Shown here: one piece after another, positions 6,425 to 12,838 of the stretch | Position numbering within the stretch: the first letter of the stretch is position 1 | How the letters are laid out: every line of letters begins with the position of its first letter | DNA from: SIG299 sp964541485 | Lineage (GTDB): Bacteria > Bacillota > Clostridia > Lachnospirales > Lachnospiraceae | Assembly: GCA_964541485.1 (NCBI GenBank) | Contig: CAZIQL010000062.1 | Location: 1-14,465 of the forward strand | Length of the DNA: 14,465 nt | Reading direction: 5' to 3' | Notes under the pieces: generated by a model | Databases searched by the model: none | Told to the model about the DNA's origin: nothing | The model's input: the letters and a program-made list of their open reading frames with translations, nothing else | Position numbers and translations under genes: made by a program

Positions 6425-8648
6425 TCTGTTAAAAGAAGATTTCAGAAGAAGACTCTGGGTGTTCATCCTGGCATCGGTCGTATTCTTTGGTACCTTTGGC
6501 GTTGTATTTACGATGGTAATTGAACGCTGGGCAGACAGTTATAATTATGCAGTCGGAGATTCCTATTCCTATGGACTCACTTATGATATTTCAGACAGTA
6601 CAGCGGAGATGACTCTGGCAGAGAGACTTGCCGGAAATATTGCAGGGTTTATTGCACTGAATCCGTGGATGGTGATTGTGGCGTGTGTAGGTGCGGTCAT
6701 TTGCGGTGTAAGCGGATTTGCATTCCTGCATTCGAAAAAACAGGTGGATTTTTATCACAGTCTTCCGGTAAAGAGAGAGCTTTTGTTTGCTGTAAGATTT
6801 GTAAATGGTGTGCTCTTCTATGCGATTCCGTATGCCATCAGTCTGCTCTATGTTTACTTAATCTGTGGAATATTTGGCGCAATGTCATGGAAAGTAGTGC
6901 AGGCGGGTACCGTGGGGCTTGTGATTCATCTGATGGGCTTTACGGTGATGTATCTGGTGACAATTCTTGCGGTGCTACTTACCGGAAAGCTGTTGATGGC
7001 ATTCTTTGGGGTTGTGGTTCTTAATCTGTATGCACCGGCAATTTATGCGTTGACGCTGGTGTTAAAGGATGTTTTCTATATTACGTCGTACGAATCGGGA
7101 GATTGGGAGGATGCTATTTTCAGAATGAAATATGCGTCACCGCTCTGCTATTACATCAATATGTACAACAGCGTATGTGGAGCAGAAACGATGAAAACGT
7201 TCTGGCTGGAGTTGGGAGCATTTCTTATCTTTGCGGCAATTCTTGCGGTGGCTTGTATTTGGCTTTATAAGAAGCGCATGAGTGAAAAATCTGAGACTTC
7301 CATGAGCTTTAAAGTCAGCGAACCAATTATCCGTATGCTGATTGCTGTACCGGTAGGCGTGTTAGTAGGTTTTATGTTCTTTGTGATTCAGAATGATTAT
7401 AACGAAGGCTCCGGCTCGCTGATTTGGATGATATTCGGCGGCGTGATCGGTGCGGTGATTGCCCATGGATTTATTGAGAGTTTATTCCAGGGTGACATTA
7501 AGAAGTGTCTTTCCCATAAGGTTCAATTGGCAGTGACCGTAGTAGCGGCTGTTGTAATTCCGTTGTTCTTTTACTATGACGTAACCGGTTATGACTCTTA
7601 TTTGCCAAAGAAGAGTCAGGTCAAAGAAATGTCGATGTACAGCTATCAGATGCGCTTTGGCGGCAGCTATTATGACGGAGAAGGACGCTATATCAATGCG
7701 CAGGAGTATGCGCTTTCGGTGCCGGTGGAAGACTTTGATGCGATTTATGAGTTGGCGGAGATTCTTACAGAGCATGCGAAGCTGACAAGAAAGAATACAC
7801 TGCACATTGGCCGTGTGGTAACGGACCAATATGTTCCGGAGAGTGAAAACGGTGTTTACATGACAGAGTTTGTCATCCGGTATACATTAAAGAACGGTTC
7901 AGAAGTGACTAGAGTGTATGAGTACAATTATTGGGTGGTTCTTGATTTACTGGAACAGATTTATAACAATGAGGAATTTAAGATGTCGACATCACCGGTT
8001 TATGCCGCAGAAAAGAACGGATACCGGGTAGACTACGTGCAGTGCTATTCCCCGCTTACAGAAGACAGTGTGTACACAATTCGAAGTAATGCAGCGGAAA
8101 TTTCCCGTGTATATACAGAAGAGCTGTTTGCGATGCAGTTTGATGATCTGACACAGGTAGCAGGAATCGGACAGCTTGAGTTTATCTATGAGGGCGATTG
8201 GTACAGTCATTCGGCAATTCTGTATCCGCAGATGACACGGACGATTGCGCTCCTGAAAGAGTGCGGTTATGAAGTGCCGACGCTGATGAATTATGAAGAT
8301 AAGATTCAGAAGATAAACATCAGTTATCGTGTAGACGAGGAAACATCGGACGAATACGCAGAATATATTAGTAAGTATGGCGAAGCCGCTACGAAAGAGT
8401 ATTACTACGATGGCTATGAGATGCATTTGACGATTACTGATCCGGCACAGATTAAGGAATGCTTACAAGGGCTGATTTCCAGGCAGTATTACCGCGAGTT
8501 TGGACCGTTCCCGATGGTGGAAGACGGATGTAAGGTAAGTATTTCGTTTACGTACGGAGAGGGAACCGAAGCCTATGAGGCAACAAAGTGGTTCTACTTC
8601 TTGGAAGGACAGATGCCGGAGTTTTTGCAGGAAATGATAGGACAGTAA
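6399..8648 (+). CDS. ABC-2-type permease with large C-terminal extracytoplasmic domain
   Basis: The membrane partner of the preceding ATPase, 749 residues. About eight or nine hydrophobic segments lie between residues 20 and 394, with a cytoplasmic HSKKQVDFYHSLPVKRE stretch between the second and third, a motif I associate with ABC-2 permeases of Lachnospiraceae. The last segment ends around residue 394 (AVVIPLFFYYDV). The remaining 355 residues are hydrophilic and rich in Tyr and Glu, and probably face outside the cell; I cannot assign them to a named family. The frame opens at GTG 6378, but ATG 6399 is nine bases after GGAGG (6385-6389) and is preferred. A transport substrate cannot be deduced, and a sensory role for the outer domain is possible. 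Confidence 0.88.
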   Translation: MTSRNLFFNLLKEDFRRRLWVFILASVVFFGTFGVVFTMVIERWADSYNYAVGDSYSYGLTYDISDSTAEMTLAERLAGNIAGFIALNPWMVIVACVGAVICGVSGFAFLHSKKQVDFYHSLPVKRELLFAVRFVNGVLFYAIPYAISLLYVYLICGIFGAMSWKVVQAGTVGLVIHLMGFTVMYLVTILAVLLTGKLLMAFFGVVVLNLYAPAIYALTLVLKDVFYITSYESGDWEDAIFRMKYASPLCYYINMYNSVCGAETMKTFWLELGAFLIFAAILAVACIWLYKKRMSEKSETSMSFKVSEPIIRMLIAVPVGVLVGFMFFVIQNDYNEGSGSLIWMIFGGVIGAVIAHGFIESLFQGDIKKCLSHKVQLAVTVVAAVVIPLFFYYDVTGYDSYLPKKSQVKEMSMYSYQMRFGGSYYDGEGRYINAQEYALSVPVEDFDAIYELAEILTEHAKLTRKNTLHIGRVVTDQYVPESENGVYMTEFVIRYTLKNGSEVTRVYEYNYWVVLDLLEQIYNNEEFKMSTSPVYAAEKNGYRVDYVQCYSPLTEDSVYTIRSNAAEISRVYTEELFAMQFDDLTQVAGIGQLEFIYEGDWYSHSAILYPQMTRTIALLKECGYEVPTLMNYEDKIQKINISYRVDEETSDEYAEYISKYGEAATKEYYYDGYEMHLTITDPAQIKECLQGLISRQYYREFGPFPMVEDGCKVSISFTYGEGTEAYEATKWFYFLEGQMPEFLQEMIGQ

Positions 8649-8652
8649 GGTA

Positions 8653-9588
8653 ATGAGTAAGAGGAAAAGAAAAAATAGATATGGTTTGTTGGCGTTTTCC
8701 CTTCCGGTGATTTTACTTGCCGGTATCCTGTTGTATCTGAACCCGGACTGGTGGTATTTGCTTACCGCTGGTTCGGGCAGAGAAGAAGTATCCATAGAGA
8801 GCACTACGATCCCCCTCGCAGAGCTCTCCGTGGAGGAACTTCTGGAGATGGAAAACGTGACGTTTGACCAGAGTATGCTCTTAATCAATACGGAGCACAT
8901 GTTAAGTGAAGATTTTGTGGCGGAAACAGGAGAATACAAAACCAGCGGAGTAAACATGAATGTATGCATTCTGAATGCGTACGGGGAGTTATCCGCCGCA
9001 GTTCTTGAAGAAACCGGGGACAAGCTGTATATATCCAGCGGAATCCGCGACCGCGCAAGGCAGCAGGTTCTGTATGAGGAGGACCCGGAGACGGCAACCA
9101 TTCCGGGTGCCAGCGAACATGAAACCGGACTTTGCATGGATGTCTACGTGACAGGCTTTGCAGGGGATGGATTCCTAAAAGCAGAGGCAGGGCAGTTTGT
9201 CAATTCGCACTGTCATGAGTACGGATTCATTATCCGGTATCCGAGTTATGGAGAAGAGATAACGGGAATCCGGTTTGAGCCGTGGCACATCCGTTATGTG
9301 GGTCAGCCGCATGCGGATATAATTTATAACAATAAGCTGACATTAGAGGAATATATTGTAGGATTAAAAGAGGGGATCTGCTATGAAACAGAAAGGTATT
9401 ACATTATCCGTCAGCGAATGGAAGGCGGAACTCTTAAAGTGCCGACCGGGTGTGAAAGCTATATCATTTCTCCGGACAATACAGGATGCTATATTGTTAC
9501 CGGCACAAAGGAGGTTTCAAAAATACGGGACCTTGAGACAGCAAGGGGAATAAATTTAGGGCATCCCCTTTATTTATCCGACTGCTGA
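8653..9588 (+). CDS. VanY-like D-alanyl-D-alanine carboxypeptidase (peptidase family M15B)
   Basis: A 311-residue membrane-anchored zinc peptidase, expected to remove the terminal D-alanine from peptidoglycan stem peptides outside the cell. A basic N terminus (MSKRKRKNR) and one membrane helix (about residues 11-29) form a signal anchor. The catalytic domain spans about 75-230, with SSGIRDRARQQ (128-138), zinc ligands His156 and Asp163 in SEHETGLCMD, and catalytic Glu209 with zinc ligand His212 in FEPWHIRYVG. All expected residues are present. The C-terminal 80 residues after the domain are unassigned. It starts 5 bases after the permease stop with only a weak ribosome binding site, so it is probably coupled to it. 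Its position suggests the ABC unit responds to or remodels the cell wall (inference). Confidence 0.9.
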   Translation: MSKRKRKNRYGLLAFSLPVILLAGILLYLNPDWWYLLTAGSGREEVSIESTTIPLAELSVEELLEMENVTFDQSMLLINTEHMLSEDFVAETGEYKTSGVNMNVCILNAYGELSAAVLEETGDKLYISSGIRDRARQQVLYEEDPETATIPGASEHETGLCMDVYVTGFAGDGFLKAEAGQFVNSHCHEYGFIIRYPSYGEEITGIRFEPWHIRYVGQPHADIIYNNKLTLEEYIVGLKEGICYETERYYIIRQRMEGGTLKVPTGCESYIISPDNTGCYIVTGTKEVSKIRDLETARGINLGHPLYLSDC

Positions 9589-9623
9589 TTTTGCAAAAAA
9601 CGCAGTCACCACACTCAGAAACT

Positions 9624-9697
9624 ATCTTCCTGCCATGACCACCGCCGGGTAGGCATAAGCAAAGCTACAAAACCGATAACTCGGTGGTTGGGAAGAT
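9624..9697 (+). ncRNA. Candidate structured RNA or regulatory leader of unknown class
   Basis: Two consecutive stems nest: ATCTTCC (9624-9630) with GGAAGAT (9691-9697), and ACCACCG (9638-9644) with CGGTGGT (9682-9688). They are separated by an internal loop of 7 and 2 bases. Inside is GTAG (9649-9652) with CTAC (9665-9668). A small CCGA/TCGG hairpin (9673-9684) competes with the inner stem. The arrangement is what a folded RNA would give, but I recognise no riboswitch or known RNA with confidence. It begins 36 bases after the carboxypeptidase stop. It could also be a scar of a mobile element end. Confidence 0.4.
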
Positions 9698-9711
9698 GAA
9701 CTAGTTTATAT

Positions 9712-9843
9712 AAGGATGTTACGGAAAGCGTCCATAGGACGCGGTTTTAGAAAGGGTGATGAGCGTCTCTGGAAAACATTGTTTTCCGAGAACGTTCACC
9801 ACCCTTTCTTAAAGTGCTAGCGCACTTTTTCCGTAACATCCTT
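9712..9843. repeat. 132-bp palindromic element with 16-bp perfect terminal inverted repeats
   Basis: The ends AAGGATGTTACGGAAA (9712-9727) and TTTCCGTAACATCCTT (9828-9843) are perfect inverted copies. Inside lie three further hairpins: GCGTCC/GGACGC (9728-9742, 3-base loop); a long imperfect central stem from AGAAAGGGTG (9749-9758) with CACCCTTTCT (9800-9809), capped by GGAAAAC/GTTTTCC (9771-9787); and AAAGTGC/GCACTTT (9811-9828). The whole can fold into a four-way, cruciform-like shape in DNA or RNA. No transposase is encoded. It resembles a miniature inverted-repeat or REP-like element; a run of T after the right arm could also let it end transcription. Confidence 0.7.
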
Positions 9844-9874
9844 TTTGTTGTTTCTTTCCCCAACCGCCGCAGCA

Positions 9875-9905
9875 CATCGGCATGTTGCGAAGCAATATGC
9901 CGATG
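9875..9905. repeat. 14-bp-stem hairpin
   Basis: CATCGGCATGTTGC (9875-9888) pairs with GCAATATGCCGATG (9892-9905) around a GAA loop; the only non-Watson-Crick position is one G-T. No T tract follows, so it is not a normal terminator. Its right arm overlaps the first GATGAGACATCG repeat. Confidence 0.7.
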
Positions 9906-9951
9906 AGACATCGCCAAAAGAGAGATAAAACAGTATTAGGATGAGACATCG
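9902..9951. repeat. Two direct copies of GATGAGACATCG
   Basis: The 12-bp sequence GATGAGACATCG occurs at 9902-9913 and 9940-9951, about 38 bases apart. Each copy is itself a small inverted repeat (GATG-AGA-CATC), which suits a dimeric protein binding site or small RNA hairpins. They lie about 100-150 bases before tldD. Confidence 0.5.
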
Positions 9952-9987
9952 GAAGATTAGAAGAAAATTAGAATTTGGCGAATGGTA

Positions 9988-10016
9988 TTTACATTTGCGC
10001 GTTAAAGTGACAGAAT
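9988..10016 (+). promoter_or_regulatory. Possible tldD promoter
   Basis: TTTACA (9988-9993) and CAGAAT (10011-10016) are separated by 17 bases, with TGA directly before the -10 box (TGn extended element). The match is weak, but the spacing and the position just ahead of tldD are suitable. Confidence 0.35.
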
Positions 10017-10050
10017 GATAACAAATAAAATTGTAAAAGGAGAAAATGAT

Positions 10051-11436
10051 ATGTTAGAAGATTTAATTGCAAGCAAAAAAAGTTTGTTTGCGGATGGCGT
10101 ACATACAGAACTGCGTGCACAGGAAAACAGATACCGCAGAGTGGTTTTGGCGCAGGGAAATCTGATGGCCAATTCGCGTTCGGAAACGTCAGGTATTTGT
10201 GCAAGAGTCTGTAAGAACGGAGTCTATGGTTTTTCTTCGATGGCAGAGTATTCTGCTTCTGCTGCAGAGGCAGTGTTGAAGGCGGCAACAAACAATGCGT
10301 TGTTCCTTGATAAGCATGCGGCAAAGAACAAGCCGGCGATTCCGGCACTTTCTTCGGGAAATGTTCCGGTGAATCGTGAGATTGTAGACAATGCACAGAA
10401 AAAGTACATTGATTTTTGTAAGGAACTGGATGATTATATTGCAAAGACTTATCCAAAGCTGACCAGCCGTACGGTTGTTTATACCGAGGATTCCATGGAT
10501 AAGATTTTGTATACCTCGGACGGACATGATGGTCATACGACCTCGCCGCGTTGCTACATTTATGTTATGATGAATTCCGAGACGTTAGACGGTACACCGA
10601 TTGAACTGTACGATGTATTCGGCGGTGCAGGCAATTTTGATGACAATTTCAGCAAAGTAGAACTGCTTTATCCAAAGTTAGAGGCGTTATACAAAAAAGT
10701 GATGGATAAGAGAGCGGGCGTTTATGCAGAGGCCGGCTATAAGACGGTTATCCTTGGTGGTATTTTGTCCGGCATGCTGGCTCATGAAGCGGTAGGTCAT
10801 ACAGTAGAGGCAGACCTGGTGCTTGGCGGTTCTGTGGCAGGCCCGAACCTGAATAAGAGAGTGGCATCCGATTTAGTTACATTAGTGGACTTTGCACATA
10901 CGGCACTTGGAAAGCCGGCTCCGCTTCCGGTGTATCTGGATGACGAGGGAACACCGGCAGAGGATGCGGTGATTATCGAAAACGGTATTTTAAAGGGCTA
11001 TATGAACAATCGCGAGACGGCAGCACATTATGGAGTAAAGCCGGTTGGTAATGCCAGAGGCTTTGAGTTTTCCGATGAGCCGTTGATTCGTATGAGAAAT
11101 ACCACGATTCTTCCGGGTAAGAGTAAGTTAGAAGAAATGATTGCTTCCGTAGAGGATGGATATTATCTGTTAGATACCGGTAATGGTCAGGCGGATTTGA
11201 CCGGTGAGTTTATGTTTGGTGTCAATATGGGTTACGAAATCAAGAACGGAAAACTTGGCAGAGCAATTTTAGACACCACGGTCAGCGGTGTGGCATTTGA
11301 CATGTTAAAGACGGTAGATATGGTTTCTGATGAAATGGTATGGTCGAGCTCCGGCTTCTGTGGCAAAAAGCAGATGATGCCGGTTGGTATGGGCGGACCT
11401 GCACTTCGCTGTAAGATTATGATGGGAGGCCGTTAA
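10051..11436 (+). CDS. tldD: TldD metalloprotease subunit
   Basis: A 461-residue protein of the TldD/PmbA family, the catalytic half of a cytoplasmic heterodimeric zinc protease that trims unfolded or small peptides. In Escherichia coli the pair removes the leader from microcin B17 and degrades the CcdA antitoxin. The zinc motif HEAVGH (residues 245-250) and the C-terminal SSGFCGKK block are present, and the length matches the family. The frame is open from ATG 10015, but ATG 10051 has AAAAGGAG at 10035-10042 and the right spacing, so it is chosen. It is directly followed by tldE with one base between stop and start. No peptide precursor gene is visible nearby, so the physiological substrate is unknown. 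Confidence 0.94.
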   Translation: MLEDLIASKKSLFADGVHTELRAQENRYRRVVLAQGNLMANSRSETSGICARVCKNGVYGFSSMAEYSASAAEAVLKAATNNALFLDKHAAKNKPAIPALSSGNVPVNREIVDNAQKKYIDFCKELDDYIAKTYPKLTSRTVVYTEDSMDKILYTSDGHDGHTTSPRCYIYVMMNSETLDGTPIELYDVFGGAGNFDDNFSKVELLYPKLEALYKKVMDKRAGVYAEAGYKTVILGGILSGMLAHEAVGHTVEADLVLGGSVAGPNLNKRVASDLVTLVDFAHTALGKPAPLPVYLDDEGTPAEDAVIIENGILKGYMNNRETAAHYGVKPVGNARGFEFSDEPLIRMRNTTILPGKSKLEEMIASVEDGYYLLDTGNGQADLTGEFMFGVNMGYEIKNGKLGRAILDTTVSGVAFDMLKTVDMVSDEMVWSSSGFCGKKQMMPVGMGGPALRCKIMMGGR

Positions 11437-11437
11437 G

Positions 11438-12739
11438 ATGGAAGGGTTAAGATATGTTGCACAGAAGGTGCAGGAAGAGATAAAGAATGCAAGAATCGAA
11501 AAGGCAAGATTCTCTGTAGAAGAAAAGGAAACACAGGAATTCAGCATGGAGAATGGCGAATTTTCCTTGTATCGTACCCTGTTTGACAAGGATCTTTCGG
11601 TGACAGTTTTTCCGAATCAGAAAAAGGGGTCCGGTTCGACCAATAAGTTAGACGATGCTTCGATTAAAGCTGTGATCGAAGGTGCTTTGGCATCCGCAGA
11701 ATCTGCTATGGCGGATGAGGCATATGATATTGCGCCAAAGCAGGAAAAGCAGACCTTTGAGGCGGGCGTATATGAGCCGGACATGGATAAGCTGTTTGCG
11801 CGTACACAGGAATTGGCGGAAGATATTAAGAAGGAATTTCCAAAGATTCAGGTTATGCTTATGATGGTCTCTCATGAGAAAAGTCACGAGATTTATTGGA
11901 ATACAAACGGAACAGAATTTGAACGCTTTTATGGATGCTACAATTTTACAGTAGAGTTTTCGGCAAATGAGGGCGAGAAGACAACCTCCCTTGCTTATGC
12001 AAGTGTGCGCACGGCAACATTAGATCAGCCGCTTATCGAAATGGCAGCAGTGAGACGTCAGCTTGCCGATACGGTAAAGCAGCTGGATGTCAAGCCGATG
12101 GAAGGAAAGTTTGAAGGTACGGTTGTTTTAATGCCGGAGTGCGTGGATGAGTTCCTGGGCTATATTTGGTCCAATTTTATTTCTGACAGTGTGGTGCTTG
12201 AAAAGACCAGCATCTGGCTGGATAAGTTGGGGGAGCAGGTGGCTGACCCGAGAATTTCCGTCAGATTTGATCCGTTGCACGAGCAGATTGTAGCTAGGGA
12301 ACGTTATACCTACGATGGTTTTGCATCGGAACCGGAGGATTTTATTAAAGATGGAATTCTGTCCTGTTTTAAGACTTCTTTGTATGTTGCAAATAAAAGC
12401 GGTGTAAAGCCGGCAAAGAACACTAGTGGTTGTATGGTAATGCAGCCGGGAGATGTTTCTTTTGAAGACATGATTAAGAATACCAAGAAAGGACTCTTAC
12501 TCGGCGGCTTCTCCGGAGGACAGCCGGGTACGAACGGAGAAATCTCCGGTGTAGCAAAGAACAGCTTCCTGATTGAAGACGGAAAAATCACAGATGCTGT
12601 AAATGAAGTTATGATTACAGGAAATCTGGCTGACATGATAAAGAATGTCGTTGCGATTTCCAAGGAAACCTTGACGGAGGGAACCTCTGTGATGCCGTAT
12701 CTGGCAGTAGACGGAGTAGTAGTTTCCGGTAAGGAGTAA
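11438..12739 (+). CDS. tldE: TldE (PmbA) metalloprotease partner subunit
   Basis: A 433-residue PmbA/TldE homologue, the non-metal-binding partner of TldD; as expected, it lacks an HExxxH motif. Family features include the conserved C-terminal stretch LLGGFSGGQPGTNGEISGVAKNS, here split as LLGGFSGGQPG and GEISGVAKNSF, followed by VNEVMITGNL. It starts at ATG 11438, eight bases after GGGAGG (11424-11429), one base after the tldD stop. The two subunits should therefore be made together. The product acts in the cytoplasm; a role in peptide turnover or peptide maturation cannot be told from this locus. Confidence 0.93.
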   Translation: MEGLRYVAQKVQEEIKNARIEKARFSVEEKETQEFSMENGEFSLYRTLFDKDLSVTVFPNQKKGSGSTNKLDDASIKAVIEGALASAESAMADEAYDIAPKQEKQTFEAGVYEPDMDKLFARTQELAEDIKKEFPKIQVMLMMVSHEKSHEIYWNTNGTEFERFYGCYNFTVEFSANEGEKTTSLAYASVRTATLDQPLIEMAAVRRQLADTVKQLDVKPMEGKFEGTVVLMPECVDEFLGYIWSNFISDSVVLEKTSIWLDKLGEQVADPRISVRFDPLHEQIVARERYTYDGFASEPEDFIKDGILSCFKTSLYVANKSGVKPAKNTSGCMVMQPGDVSFEDMIKNTKKGLLLGGFSGGQPGTNGEISGVAKNSFLIEDGKITDAVNEVMITGNLADMIKNVVAISKETLTEGTSVMPYLAVDGVVVSGKE

Positions 12740-12745
12740 ATCGGC

Positions 12746-12772
12746 GAAGAGGCGATATAATATCGCCTCTTC
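12746..12772. terminator. Perfect 12-bp hairpin between convergent genes
   Basis: GAAGAGGCGATA (12746-12757) pairs perfectly with TATCGCCTCTTC (12761-12772) around TAA, 6 bases after the tldE stop. The downstream T tract is poor on both strands. Its place between convergent genes suggests a bidirectional terminator or 3'-end protecting structure. Confidence 0.65.
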
Positions 12773-12838
12773 TGCGTTATGCTATGAACCTGCGTACATC
12801 ATGTCTTAGTGAAAGCGCGATTGATGCCGTGTCAGAGA

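Larger units (their letters stand above)
9589..10050. other. Structured 460-bp intergenic region without a gene
   Basis: No convincing open reading frame lies between the carboxypeptidase and tldD. The region holds, in order: a nested stem set (9624-9697), a 132-bp palindromic element (9712-9843), a long hairpin (9875-9905) overlapping the first of two 12-bp direct repeats (9902-9913 and 9940-9951), and a possible promoter near 9988. Each is listed separately. Confidence 0.8.

Noticed and set aside
8463..9137. Minus-strand open frame of 224 codons
   Set aside because: It is antisense to the end of the permease and most of the carboxypeptidase, is rich in Ser/Pro/Cys shadow composition, and has no family motif.
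9640..9700. Resemblance to a cyclic-di-GMP-I riboswitch (AAGCAAAGCTAC)
   Set aside because: Only the GCAAAGC piece matches; the second stem and tetraloop receptor parts are not found in the expected order.
10015..10050. Upstream ATG start for tldD at 10015
   Set aside because: No ribosome binding site precedes it, while ATG 10051 has a strong one and gives a normal N terminus.
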